Shown piece after piece: positions 34,301-42,229 of a stretch of 64,000 nt of DNA. Below the pieces are notes generated by a model. The model was not told the DNA's origin and made no database searches. It saw only the letters and a program-made list of their open reading frames with translations. Origin of the DNA: G963663365 sp963663365 (GTDB lineage: Bacteria; Hinthialibacterota; Hinthialibacteria; Hinthialibacterales; G963663365); NCBI GenBank assembly GCA_963663365.2, contig CAXXIH010000001.1, positions 1,550,001-1,614,000 on the forward strand, written 5' to 3'. Numbering within the stretch: the stretch's first letter is position 1; every line of letters begins with the position of its first letter. Both the position numbers and the translations under genes were made by a program.

Positions 34301-35776
34301 AATTCAGAGTTTGAGACATTCAAAACAAAGCTGAAGCATCGTGGTAACCAATGGGTTAAGGGTATCGGTATTCAAGCAGCAGTGTGCAATTTCTATAATC
34401 GGTTGCATGAACTTCAGATAATCGAGCATTGGGATCAAAACTGTTATCGTACAGAGCGATCTGCTTCCAATCCTCTTCCAAATCTTCCTGCAGATACGGT
34501 TACGATCAACTTTTCTGAAAATTGCGTTTCTTTGTTCAACAGTGCTTTAGGAATTCATATCTGTGAAAAAGATGATCTTGCTGATGAACTTCAGTCTACC
34601 AGTGGTATTCAAAAAGTCATCACCAACGATGCAAAGTCTTTTTACGTTGCTTTGGGAAAAACTAGATTGGAATATGATGTTCATGATACCAGCTTAGTTC
34701 AGAAGATATTGGACAACGGTAAGCGCTACATGCAGAAAACGGATAATGATGACTTTGGTTTTTCAGCTTGTGTTTCCCTCTATGCAACCGCTACAGAGCA
34801 AACAAAGGAATGTGAGTCAGGAGGATTAAACCGTATCGTAGAAATCAAGAAATCTGTTACTTTTATTCTTGCAAGTATTGAAGAACACGGAATCAAAGTC
34901 GATCAATCCAAACTGAATGAGATACTGGATTCAGCCATAGAGGATGATAATACGGGATTAGGGAAGCACGACATTGATTTTCTGAAGATAGTAAAAGAAC
35001 AGATTGGTTCTGATGATCGGATTCATAATTACATCAATCAAACAACATTGACGGGAAGAATGTCCTGTTTTCTTCATGGGACTCCAAAGAAACCTCAGAT
35101 ACGATCCCTCTTTGTCCCGGATGATGGGAAGGTCTTTATTGTTGCCGACTACAAGCAATTTGAAATGAGGGTGCTTGCATATAGTGCCAATGTGAAACGG
35201 ATGATTGGAGCTTGGGAGAATAACAGAGACGTCTATGAAGAATACCGGGACGAACTCAATACTGTTGGTATTGGGATGGATCGAGGCCGTGCAAAGTCAA
35301 TCATGCTCTCGATCAGCAATGGGGCCAATGCTTGGGGACTCGTAAATCATGCGGGAATGGTTCTTAGTGAGGCCAAGAAAGCAATCCATATTTATCACAG
35401 CATGTTCCCTGAAGTGCAAACCTGGAAAGATACAATCATACAGGAAGCGCGAGAACAGGGATTTGTCAAAACGGCATTTGGGAGAATACGGTATATCCAA
35501 GAGGATACCACCAACCGGCAAATCGTTAATTTCAGAATCCAAGGTACGGCATCCGATGGATTCAAAGTGGCAGTCGTAAACGCTGGACGCAATATAGCCG
35601 GTAAAGACGCCTCTCTCGTACATTTGCACCATGATGAAGTAATAGTCGAAGCGCCCCAAGAAATCGCGGCAGAGGCTTCTAGTGGCATTCAGCAGGCAAT
35701 GGAAACAGCATTTGTGAGTGTGTATCCAGGCGCTCGTTTTGAAGTAACAATCAATACCGTACGCTATTGGAATTGA
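31343..35776 (+). CDS. Primase-like - SF2 helicase - family A DNA polymerase fusion
   Basis: A 1477-residue single chain. Residues 1-320 look like an archaeo-eukaryotic primase: YLDIDGD (Asp63, Asp65), ATGGTGFRLV (107-112, Arg where His is usual), RDIYQPHQLLAYKGS, and a zinc knuckle (Cys286, 289, 307, 312). Residues 370-880 are a helicase: VTPGVGKTH (Walker A, Lys380), LIILDEN (Walker B, 497-503), a five-cysteine cluster between 434 and 464 (possible Fe-S or zinc site) and QAIHRIRP as motif VI. About 1080-1160 resembles a dead 3'-5' exonuclease domain. Residues 1170-1477 are family A polymerase: VADYKQFEMRVLAY (Asp1269), RGRAKSIML (Lys1318) and LHHDEV (Asp1431, Glu1432). It would prime, unwind and synthesise the element's DNA. 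The polymerase call is firm, the helicase good, and the primase tentative. Confidence 0.88.
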   Translation: MQDTTVTYKEWLCAKAPYLQSTVLEYLDHLENQLHEIHGGKVGIYVAREIKSAEQSLYFPYLDIDGDSRDGETAKIESALQRTKGALQYFGDLEVLDRFRVIATGGTGFRLVSNVLLNKVNYEGFINFVTAEIQCADPGPLRDIYQPHQLLAYKGSCKQCHHPVRRHSCPVDAHEILNGYFNGDRYLEATNGKPNPDEYVEFMEWFLNFRPITDLGALGKLGSRISQYAPTSSRFNINPSVFQRMAYGKPSLTMERLSEELMKRGIHHRIEPRGPTTAISFQNLPCPVCHKTGGNARAYPPYFRLYCLRRTCEANQGMSLPKWSGIDSVLIPREKPIKRGDTVVDGPENSLPLEEAKLRIRDELEQQGDSLIIVTPGVGKTHSALEWVRDKAGSKVIVYSSLNKALKEEAYDRCKGLGIAEDHLHMLHARDEVCTRPNRLLEVCKSGYSPANLLCNDCGERGTCAYYQERGHISNGVHFVTHAMLPYLTERLEKTDLIILDENLLAGFLVEETITGPVMRALKTTVGKNNQRLIQNIIDLADDLKGAYENYCNRQDDENGATDFHTYVSGRNIVHLLQESLRTQGRDFSQEIDDLVRCLQAQDNQDLLDKGIDARAIEYLNDLNSNPDHVSIRVSKDSAIFQLKKIDKLNLSHTKIKILDATGDKDVAEIVTGRQIRPLKAKVNWDGKRIHLKHSTSRTTLQHSSGSDLEKLAKDILEHTKAKRILVITHKFLLERLLQECQKQEPDRQFMGHHFFGPKGVNAYQDCDAAIVVGLPYENLESNRQNAGLIYGGDDEEKCQQWMDQCMQNELLQAIHRIRPVRKPHTDIILAASLWPTVLDEPNQIIDNAHNDNWKEQALMALRPWVKTFGFMNDDIAALAGIVKRGKEKSARLFRESVINYLKDLNPKGVLNLRTLNKKRETKKNGLPLLFYESSGSLARVFFGISVSSMPKHPLPYLDDAIENAFPIVTLSPNQSTQVKNTFIQENSEFETFKTKLKHRGNQWVKGIGIQAAVCNFYNRLHELQIIEHWDQNCYRTERSASNPLPNLPADTVTINFSENCVSLFNSALGIHICEKDDLADELQSTSGIQKVITNDAKSFYVALGKTRLEYDVHDTSLVQKILDNGKRYMQKTDNDDFGFSACVSLYATATEQTKECESGGLNRIVEIKKSVTFILASIEEHGIKVDQSKLNEILDSAIEDDNTGLGKHDIDFLKIVKEQIGSDDRIHNYINQTTLTGRMSCFLHGTPKKPQIRSLFVPDDGKVFIVADYKQFEMRVLAYSANVKRMIGAWENNRDVYEEYRDELNTVGIGMDRGRAKSIMLSISNGANAWGLVNHAGMVLSEAKKAIHIYHSMFPEVQTWKDTIIQEAREQGFVKTAFGRIRYIQEDTTNRQIVNFRIQGTASDGFKVAVVNAGRNIAGKDASLVHLHHDEVIVEAPQEIAAEASSGIQQAMETAFVSVYPGARFEVTINTVRYWN

Positions 35777-35896
35777 GATCACATTAAATCGTCTGCTATG
35801 TAACCCATCGTCAATCTGCACTTGTCAATTTCCATTCAGGACAAAATATAAATTAATGATTGAGATCATGATGTTGGTCTCAACAGGAGGTAAAAC

Positions 35897-36091
35897 ATGA
35901 AGAGAGCCAAATACAGATGCCCGTTAACGGTAGTGATGTCGGAAGAGATGTACCGAAACATCAAACAGGAAAGCGAGAAACAGCAAACCAGCAAAGGCGA
36001 AATTGTCCGCAATATGCTCAGTGCCTATTGGGAGTACGAGCAGGAAGGAAAGATGCCTGAGGACGATAAACAATGGCCGACAGTATCATAG
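35897..36091 (+). CDS. Ribbon-helix-helix-like small protein
   Basis: 64 residues: a short strand (YRCPLTVVMSEEMYRNI), then two helices (KQESEKQQTSKGEIVRNML, SAYWEYEQEG). The pattern fits a CopG/MetJ-like ribbon-helix-helix DNA-binding dimer. AACAGGAGGTAAAAC precedes the ATG. It directly follows the polymerase fusion and could control the copy number of the module. The assignment is by fold pattern only. Confidence 0.6.
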   Translation: MKRAKYRCPLTVVMSEEMYRNIKQESEKQQTSKGEIVRNMLSAYWEYEQEGKMPEDDKQWPTVS

Positions 36092-36185
36092 TCCATGCAA
36101 ACCAGTTTGTGGCCTACAGACGTCCTATGGCAATCAGAAGGCTACAAAATACGACGATGGTCAAGTCAGCAAAGGAGTAAATAAG

Positions 36186-36695
36186 ATGAGTGACAATGAA
36201 AGGAGAGAATTAGCTGTTTGTGTGGATGGTCTTAGAATTACGATCCATATTGAACCAGATGTAAACGCAAACCAAAATGAAAAGGAAAGTATCACATCTG
36301 TCTCACCGTTGAGCGATGAGTTCTTTGGAGATGATTCTTCCGCATCGAAGCAAACTGAATCGAATACAGGAACGGAAAATCATGCATCAAAAAACGGAGT
36401 CACGAAAGCGAGGATCGAGAACGTAGTTCATTCAACATCCAAAAAGGGGAATGAACAATTGGTATGGAAGTATGCGTATCGCGGCCAAAACGGCGGTATT
36501 GAAACTGCTAATCAGTATACGGTTATCGGAGGAAAGGATAACAACGGCTATTTGCTGTCTAACATGGAAAAGTTGGGGTATGCCAACATTGAGGTCTCCG
36601 ACATCAATTCAGGATTTCTACAGAAATTGAGCGGAAGAGAAGTTGAGATTGCTATTGAAACCAATGGACAGTACACAACTGCGAGAATGGTTTGA
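36186..36695 (+). CDS. DUF669-like domain protein, paralogue 1
   Basis: 169 residues from the ATG at 36186 (GGAG eight bases upstream). The first 75 residues are polar and probably disordered. The C-terminal ~95 residues (KARIENVVHSTSKKGNEQ, then LVWKYAYRGQNGG...QYTVIGGKDNNGYLLSNMEKLGY...GREVEIAI) align by eye with the whole of the next protein. The pattern resembles phage DUF669-type proteins, which are linked to recombination or single-strand-DNA handling. I cannot confirm the family. Confidence 0.6.
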   Translation: MSDNERRELAVCVDGLRITIHIEPDVNANQNEKESITSVSPLSDEFFGDDSSASKQTESNTGTENHASKNGVTKARIENVVHSTSKKGNEQLVWKYAYRGQNGGIETANQYTVIGGKDNNGYLLSNMEKLGYANIEVSDINSGFLQKLSGREVEIAIETNGQYTTARMV

Positions 36696-36732
36696 GCATT
36701 GTAACGTTGGAATCCATACACGAGGTATCAAA

Positions 36733-37038
36733 ATGATGATCGCAAAAATTTATAGCGTAAAGAAAGAAACGACAGAAGAAGGAAATCTTACGTTTGTTTG
36801 GACCTATCTGTGTGATGGGCCAGGCGGCCGCAATGAAATCGTTAAGCAATATACGCCAGTCTGTGGAAAAGACGATAACCGAATATTGTTGTCAAATATC
36901 AAGAAACTTGGTTTGCCCGAAAGAGAAATTGCGAGGATAAATCAGGGCTTTCTTCAAAAGGCGGTTGGGAAGAGGGTAGAAATTGAGATTGGGGCCGGTG
37001 AAGGTTTAACAGCCAGACTGGTCGGGCTTTGTGAATGA
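36733..37038 (+). CDS. DUF669-like domain protein, paralogue 2
   Basis: 101 residues from the ATG at 36733 (GAGG seven bases upstream). AKIYSVKKETTEEGNLTFVW, then QYTPVCGKDDNRILLSNIKK and GKRVEIEIGAGEGLTARLV repeat the C-terminal domain of the preceding gene, so the pair arose by tandem duplication and lost or gained the N-terminal extension. It probably shares the role of its paralogue. The pair sits between the polymerase and a gene whose start overlaps its end region. Confidence 0.6.
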   Translation: MMIAKIYSVKKETTEEGNLTFVWTYLCDGPGGRNEIVKQYTPVCGKDDNRILLSNIKKLGLPEREIARINQGFLQKAVGKRVEIEIGAGEGLTARLVGLCE

Positions 37039-37051
37039 GGAGTTAAGAAAT

Positions 37052-37879
37052 ATGGTTTATCATCAGATTGATTTAACAAATATTGGTTTTCAGGCTGTAG
37101 ATGAAGGGATCGCCCAGAGAGAACTGCTTGAAAAGAACGACAGGATTAGGCGATTTCGCAGAGACCGGCTGGATTGGGCAATACAGAATATGTTTGCCAG
37201 TGGTGAGATCTTTCAGAATCATATTTTGAGCCTGAAAGACAAGCTGTATTTGGTTTATCTCGTAGGCTCAATGATGGAACTCGGCAAAGATGACGGGCTT
37301 GTATCCGAATTGACGAGACGGATTCAACGAGCCAACTACGAATGGAATGAGGATATCTATGGCAAAGACGCTTCAATGTCAACACGGATGTCATTCTGGA
37401 CGTACCGGGGCTGCAATATCGTGAAATGGTTGCAGAAGGTTGTAGAAGAACCCGAGCAGGCATGGAAAAAACTATCGTCTGAAGATTTCTTCAAAGCGGC
37501 GACGGTGGCAATGGATTTTCATGAGTTGGATGATGTCGGAAACGAAAGAAGAACTGAACAGAATGGTTGCTCAGGTCATCTATTGGAATCCGTCGTGGAG
37601 AAAGTCAAAGTCTTGCATCACTACTTCTCGGCATTGCAGTTTGTGAAGAATGATGCTGATATTCGCGGACTGATTGGGCAGGCAATCGCCGATCTGCACA
37701 ATCACATTGAAGAGGAGTCTGGACTTGGCACCGATTTCTACAGTCATCCAGAATGTATTGGATATGCCGTCAGTAGTAACACGGAGCAGATCGTGTCGCG
37801 GGTGTGTAGTGAGCTGATGCGGCAGGGGCATTGGCCGACGATGGCGAAGGTGTTTGAGGGGGTGCTTGAGAATGGGTGA
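37052..37879 (+). CDS. Unknown 275-aa protein of the element
   Basis: GAGGAG lies nine bases before the ATG at 37052; the frame begins seven codons earlier, without a ribosome site. Predominantly helical and acidic, with YLVYLVGSMMELGKDDGLVS and VVEKVKVLHHYFSALQFVKN. No signal peptide, membrane helix, metal motif or known domain. It probably belongs to the same transcript as the two DUF669-like genes. Confidence 0.6.
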   Translation: MVYHQIDLTNIGFQAVDEGIAQRELLEKNDRIRRFRRDRLDWAIQNMFASGEIFQNHILSLKDKLYLVYLVGSMMELGKDDGLVSELTRRIQRANYEWNEDIYGKDASMSTRMSFWTYRGCNIVKWLQKVVEEPEQAWKKLSSEDFFKAATVAMDFHELDDVGNERRTEQNGCSGHLLESVVEKVKVLHHYFSALQFVKNDADIRGLIGQAIADLHNHIEEESGLGTDFYSHPECIGYAVSSNTEQIVSRVCSELMRQGHWPTMAKVFEGVLENG

Positions 37880-37938
37880 TTTGTAGAGACAGGTGGTGAT
37901 GTGATGTGATTACCATTTCCATGTGTGACCGTATTCAC

Positions 37939-38016
37939 AGAGCCCCCGTTACAACCCGTAATGTTGCCCATTTCAAAGCCGGAAAGAGGATGAAGCGGGT
38001 TGTTGATGAAGCGTAA
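37939..38016 (+). pseudogene. HU/IHF-like gene fragment (3' end)
   Basis: Encodes RAPVTTRNVAHFKAGKRMKR followed by VVDEA and a stop, matching the C-terminus of the intact HU-like protein at 43455 (APVPARNIVHFKAGKRM). The similarity continues ~50 bp past the stop (GGACTTAGACCAAGATG in both). The N-terminal two thirds are missing. Confidence 0.85.
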
Positions 38017-38353
38017 AATATGTTTGGACTTAGACCAAGATGCCTGGGGCAGTTTGCTTCTAAACGATGACAAAACCATCACGGGTAAGAGTCCAATGAA
38101 TGAAGTTGGAGTTTGAGGCGGCGTGATGGAGAGTGATTGAAGTCTGGCTGGCCTATCATTCTTGGTCTCGTTATCCATTGAATTATCAGGGGTTACGGTG
38201 TTTCTGGACTCATAAAACGCCACCATGCCACCATTTGATATGCCAACGTATAGTCATCAAACAAAACAGTGATTTTGTGGTTATTGCCTATTGCCGTAAT
38301 CCGCAAATCTGTAGTACATTGCTGTTGACATAGATCGTAGGAGGTGTAGTCCA
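38017..38353. other. Gene-free spacer
   Basis: Contains the tail of the duplicated HU 3' region and a leader for the FGE protein (TAGGAGGTG just before its ATG). No ORF is supported. Confidence 0.5.
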
Positions 38354-39691
38354 ATGCTAAAATCCGTTCTTTTCATTTTTCAATTTGTACTATTCGTTTC
38401 AGCAGTTTTTGGGCAAAGCAAGGCAATCGACATCACTGAGATACAGAAGGTTCTTACTCTGTCATCTGGTCTACATATTTTAGATGCTTATGAAGAGCCA
38501 CCACGCACTTCGTCTATGAATTATGCTTTTGAATTTGGTACAAATAGGTATCTGCCTATTGGGAACTCATATGTATTGATGTCCACTTATAAAGACGGTG
38601 TAGATGGTAATAAAAAAATTAATCTTTACAATATTAAGACTGGCGAATGGTGGACTGCCATGTATGGGGCGAACAACAATCAAAATCCTGGAGATTTACA
38701 CGCGCTGTCACCTGTTCAATTTTCAGAGAATATTCTCGTTGTTTATATTATGTACAATAATTCAACAGGTGGCAGTGAAGGAGCCTTAGTGCGTATTACC
38801 GGCTCTTGGCCAGATGCGATGTTTTCATCATCCACAAGTGCCACCGCAGATTTGGACCAAAGTGGAAAGGTAGATTCGCTTGATTTGCTTGCATTTCAAA
38901 AACAGTGGCATACATCACCTCCTCCCGCTACTGGGAAGAATATCACAATCGACATTCCCAATCTCCAGACAAGTGCATTGCCACTTGAAATGGTACTGAT
39001 ACCGGCAGGATCATTCACTATGGGATCGAGCCCTGACGAACGCAGCAGGTCCGATAATGAATGGGATGCTCATGAAGTGACGCTTACAAAGCCCTTTTAT
39101 ATCGGTCGCTATGAAGTGACCAAGGGGCAGTGGTTGGCAATTATAGAAAGCGATCCATCCGAATTTGGTGGCGATAATCTTAATTATCCGGTTGATAATG
39201 TCTCCTGGAATGACTGCCAGGAGTTTGCTCAAAAACTTAAAGAATTAGGACTTGGTACTTTCCGGCTTCCAACAGAAGCAGAATGGGAATACGCCTGCCG
39301 TGCCGGAACGACAACACGGTTTTGGTTCGGCGATGCCCTTGCATGCGATGACTCGGCTAGTGAATGTGCCGAAGTCGATTCATACTTATGGTGGCGAGGA
39401 AATATCTCGCCTTACGGGACGAAAAGGATCGGACTCAAAATATCCAATCCATGGGACCTGTTTGATATGCACGGCAATGTTTCAGAATTCTGCCAAGATA
39501 TTTGGGAACCGCCGTATGACAGGGGAGCTCAGTTCGATCCAACCGGCCCCGAACAAGGTGACTCGCGTGTACTTCGGGGAGGTGGATTCAGTACCAACTT
39601 GGCCGAATCCAGAAGTGCATACAGAAGCGCAGTCCCTCCAAGCCAGGCCAATAGTTCATATGGATTTCGGCTGGTACGTGAGTATCCATGA
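38354..39691 (+). CDS. Secreted dockerin-like / FGE-domain protein
   Basis: 445 residues. A signal peptide (VLFIFQFVLFVSAVFGQ) is followed by an uncharacterised beta-rich domain to about 160. One EF-hand/dockerin-like calcium loop comes next (DLDQSGKVDSLDLLAFQKQW near 175-195), then an FGE/SUMF1-like domain with EMVLIPAGSFTMGS, FRLPTEAEWEYACRAGTT, DMHGNVSEFC and RVLRGGGFS. FGE-like domains of this secreted type usually lack the copper-binding cysteine pair of true sulfatase maturases and serve as binding or structural modules. AGGAGGTG lies upstream. It sits between the HU fragment and the AlbA_2 genes and looks like cargo. Confidence 0.85.
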   Translation: MLKSVLFIFQFVLFVSAVFGQSKAIDITEIQKVLTLSSGLHILDAYEEPPRTSSMNYAFEFGTNRYLPIGNSYVLMSTYKDGVDGNKKINLYNIKTGEWWTAMYGANNNQNPGDLHALSPVQFSENILVVYIMYNNSTGGSEGALVRITGSWPDAMFSSSTSATADLDQSGKVDSLDLLAFQKQWHTSPPPATGKNITIDIPNLQTSALPLEMVLIPAGSFTMGSSPDERSRSDNEWDAHEVTLTKPFYIGRYEVTKGQWLAIIESDPSEFGGDNLNYPVDNVSWNDCQEFAQKLKELGLGTFRLPTEAEWEYACRAGTTTRFWFGDALACDDSASECAEVDSYLWWRGNISPYGTKRIGLKISNPWDLFDMHGNVSEFCQDIWEPPYDRGAQFDPTGPEQGDSRVLRGGGFSTNLAESRSAYRSAVPPSQANSSYGFRLVREYP

Positions 39692-39873
39692 CAACAATAG
39701 ACGGCATCTTGCGTTGTAGGGTCACTCATTATGATTGACTGCACTCCAAAATATTTGGGACTAGCCGTTAAAAGCATTATTTTAATATTATATGAGCAAT
39801 TGATGCACATCGAGTTGCATTAGGTGTCGCGCCCGTAGACCGCCCAGCTAGCAACAGGCTTCTAAAATGCCAT

Positions 39874-41166
39874 TTACAATTTCCGGCTCAAAAGTTTTTC
39901 CATAATGCTTCTGCACTCACCGAGATTAGGATCCTGCCAATTAAATTTTTGAAACACGTGCTTACAGATTTCCAAAGCGTGGCTAACAATATCCACTTGC
40001 CAATCCGCCAATCTAAGCGATTTTTTATATGTAATTTCATCAATTTTACATACAAAACCTTTACGTAGATATCTTCTACTGTCTAATGTCCCCAATTGTC
40101 TGTCCTTGATTCCTGATATTCGGAAAAATAAAGTTATTTCATCAGTATTATCAATATAATTTTCATATAGTCTGACTAAACAATGAATTGCTTCGATGCA
40201 TAGAACGGGCAAGAATTCAAAACACAATATGTATTCTTTTGGATCAGGCATAGCAGAAACAGCGGTGTCTTCGAGCAGCAATTCGCGTGTATACAAAAGA
40301 CCGGACTCTCGAAGCCACCAATAATGTAAAACATCCCCCCCAGAAAAGGGATGTTGTTCGGAGTCTAGGGTTTCTATGCCATCATTAACGGAATATGTGA
40401 GATCCTTTCGATTTCTACTTAAGAAAATAAAAGGCCAACCCTTAAAATCGACTGAAGCATTTTCAGCCATTTCCCACAGTGCCTGTGAGTTAAACCGTAC
40501 ACTATCAAATTCTGACGGATAAAATATCGTTTCGCGATATGCATATGCTTTACCTTCATGGGAATTTAATTCGACTGACCTATTGATGCATTCCCGGATT
40601 TGCGATTCAAACATGTTAACATGAATATTACTGCCATCATTTTGTGTTTCATGCATAGTACTAGCATATTGTTCTAATCTCATTTTTACTGATTTTTCAA
40701 TAATTGAACGAACATCTGAGCTCTTAGTAATTTGTGCGGATTGATTGTTTGCAGTTCTTACATATATAGCCGAGGTCTGCAAAACTCCGGGATAATCTTT
40801 TTGGCAAATGTGAACAGACTCTGAAAATTGAGGTATTTCGATTACAATGTATTGCTTGTCGCCAAGTGTAGGTTTATGAATCACAGTATTAATCGGCGGT
40901 TCAGCATAGTTATTAACAAATTGATTTACTCTAGTAACCTCAAAGGAAAGTGATTCAGTTTGAGTGACACCATCATGTGAGAATCCTGATTTTGTTTCAC
41001 TAACACCGATAACAATCCATCCGCCGTCAGTATTTGCCAAAGCTAAGATATCCTTGACTAATTCACAGCATTGTTTCTTGTTGCTCTCATCCCAAATCAT
41101 ATGCTGCTTGTAGTCAACGGTTCTTGACTCATAGCCCTGTGTTATAATCGCTAAAATTTCTTCCAT
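39874..41166 (-). CDS. Schlafen/AlbA_2-domain protein (long)
   Basis: 430 residues. The N-terminal ~165 residues form an AlbA_2/Schlafen (AAA_4) domain: SRTVDYKQHMIWDESN, then LALANTDGGWIVIGVSE and YIVIEIPQFSESVHICQ and IYVRTANNQSAQI. The remaining ~260 residues are unfamiliar, with LEQYASTMHE and a C-terminal helical part. AlbA_2 domains bind nucleic acid and occur in many defence and regulatory proteins. A paralogue lies directly upstream on the same strand. ATG at 41166 has AGGA upstream; a start at 41181 would be too close to its ribosome site. The exact biochemical role is unknown. Confidence 0.8.
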   Translation of the reverse strand: MEEILAIITQGYESRTVDYKQHMIWDESNKKQCCELVKDILALANTDGGWIVIGVSETKSGFSHDGVTQTESLSFEVTRVNQFVNNYAEPPINTVIHKPTLGDKQYIVIEIPQFSESVHICQKDYPGVLQTSAIYVRTANNQSAQITKSSDVRSIIEKSVKMRLEQYASTMHETQNDGSNIHVNMFESQIRECINRSVELNSHEGKAYAYRETIFYPSEFDSVRFNSQALWEMAENASVDFKGWPFIFLSRNRKDLTYSVNDGIETLDSEQHPFSGGDVLHYWWLRESGLLYTRELLLEDTAVSAMPDPKEYILCFEFLPVLCIEAIHCLVRLYENYIDNTDEITLFFRISGIKDRQLGTLDSRRYLRKGFVCKIDEITYKKSLRLADWQVDIVSHALEICKHVFQKFNWQDPNLGECRSIMEKLLSRKL

Positions 41167-41210
41167 TATAAATATCCTCATGAACTCCGTTTACTGTTAG
41201 ATATCAGCAT

Positions 41211-41813
41211 TCATTGTTCATCTCGTAGATTCTTATTGACTGCGAGTCTCACACATCTATTCATTATGGATCTCATGTCATCGGGATGTAATATTGGAGT
41301 CGATTGGTTATTCGCGTCCCTACAATAAATTCCCGCTTGTCTTAATACACCCTCCACCTCAATTTGGCATATATGGATAGACTCTGAAAATTGAGGTACT
41401 TCGATCACAACATAGAGGTTACCTCTAACCTCAGGCTTATATATGTGGCAAGCGATAGGTGGCTCAACACATTTATTGAGAAATACATTAAATCTTGTGT
41501 CATCAAAAGATGCGGCCTGTTCTTCTGTAACGCCATCCCAAGAGAATAAATTGTTTCTTTGGCTTACACCGATTATAATCCACCCCCCTTTAGTGTTTGC
41601 AAATGCAAGCACGTCTTTGATTATATCGTATTTATGGCGTGTATCCATTTCATTCCAATCCATTGCTTCTTTATAATCAAGTTCCTTGGATTCACAACCG
41701 CGCAGAATAAGACGAGGCCAATCAATCAAAGGAAGAACGGAACTGCAATTGGGACATATAGTAGTCTCAGACGAGACCTGCATTCCGCATCTATCACAGT
41801 TGTTCATAGCCAT
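41211..41813 (-). CDS. Zinc-ribbon Schlafen/AlbA_2-domain protein (short)
   Basis: 200 residues. An N-terminal zinc ribbon (CDRCG...CPNCS, two CxxC pairs in the first 25 residues) is followed by an AlbA_2 domain nearly parallel to the neighbour's: SKELDYKEAMDWNEMD, LAFANTKGGWIIIGVSQ, YVVIEVPQFSESIHICQ and IYCRDANNQSTPI. It ends right after that domain, so it lacks the long C-terminal effector-like part of the next gene. About 45 bp separates the two, and co-expression is likely. A sensor/effector pair is a reasonable inference. Confidence 0.8.
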   Translation of the reverse strand: MAMNNCDRCGMQVSSETTICPNCSSVLPLIDWPRLILRGCESKELDYKEAMDWNEMDTRHKYDIIKDVLAFANTKGGWIIIGVSQRNNLFSWDGVTEEQAASFDDTRFNVFLNKCVEPPIACHIYKPEVRGNLYVVIEVPQFSESIHICQIEVEGVLRQAGIYCRDANNQSTPILHPDDMRSIMNRCVRLAVNKNLRDEQ

Positions 41814-42229
41814 AGAGTGGTTGGATCAAGTAGACCATATTATTAAATGATGCTGTCATTTAAAACCAGCGTAACGTCCAAAGTTTACATAAAGAAGTAT
41901 ATATCGCATGTGGTTATGATATGAAGTCGATGACCTATGCACATATAATTTAGATGAATTAAAGCATATTTCTCCGTATTGGTTAGGTCCTTGCTTGTCG
42001 TCAGATGCAATCTGGAAGACACAAAGTTTCGCATCCCACAATTATTATCTGTTCGTCTTGCACAAACAATACCACAGAATTCTGAAGGGGCTACTGTCGC
42101 TTAAACAGATAGGTCGAAGATCAGCCACATGAATACAAAAAATCCCCCAGTCGGCAGAGGAAGCGCGGCATCCATGAACAAAAATCCTGTTGACTAGGGG
42201 ACTATGCGAAAATCGCACGGTAGCGGTTA
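41814..42229. other. Gene-free spacer
   Basis: AT-rich upstream region of the AlbA_2 pair, up to the left end of the IS630 element. I found no ORF, tRNA or strong hairpin. Confidence 0.5.
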
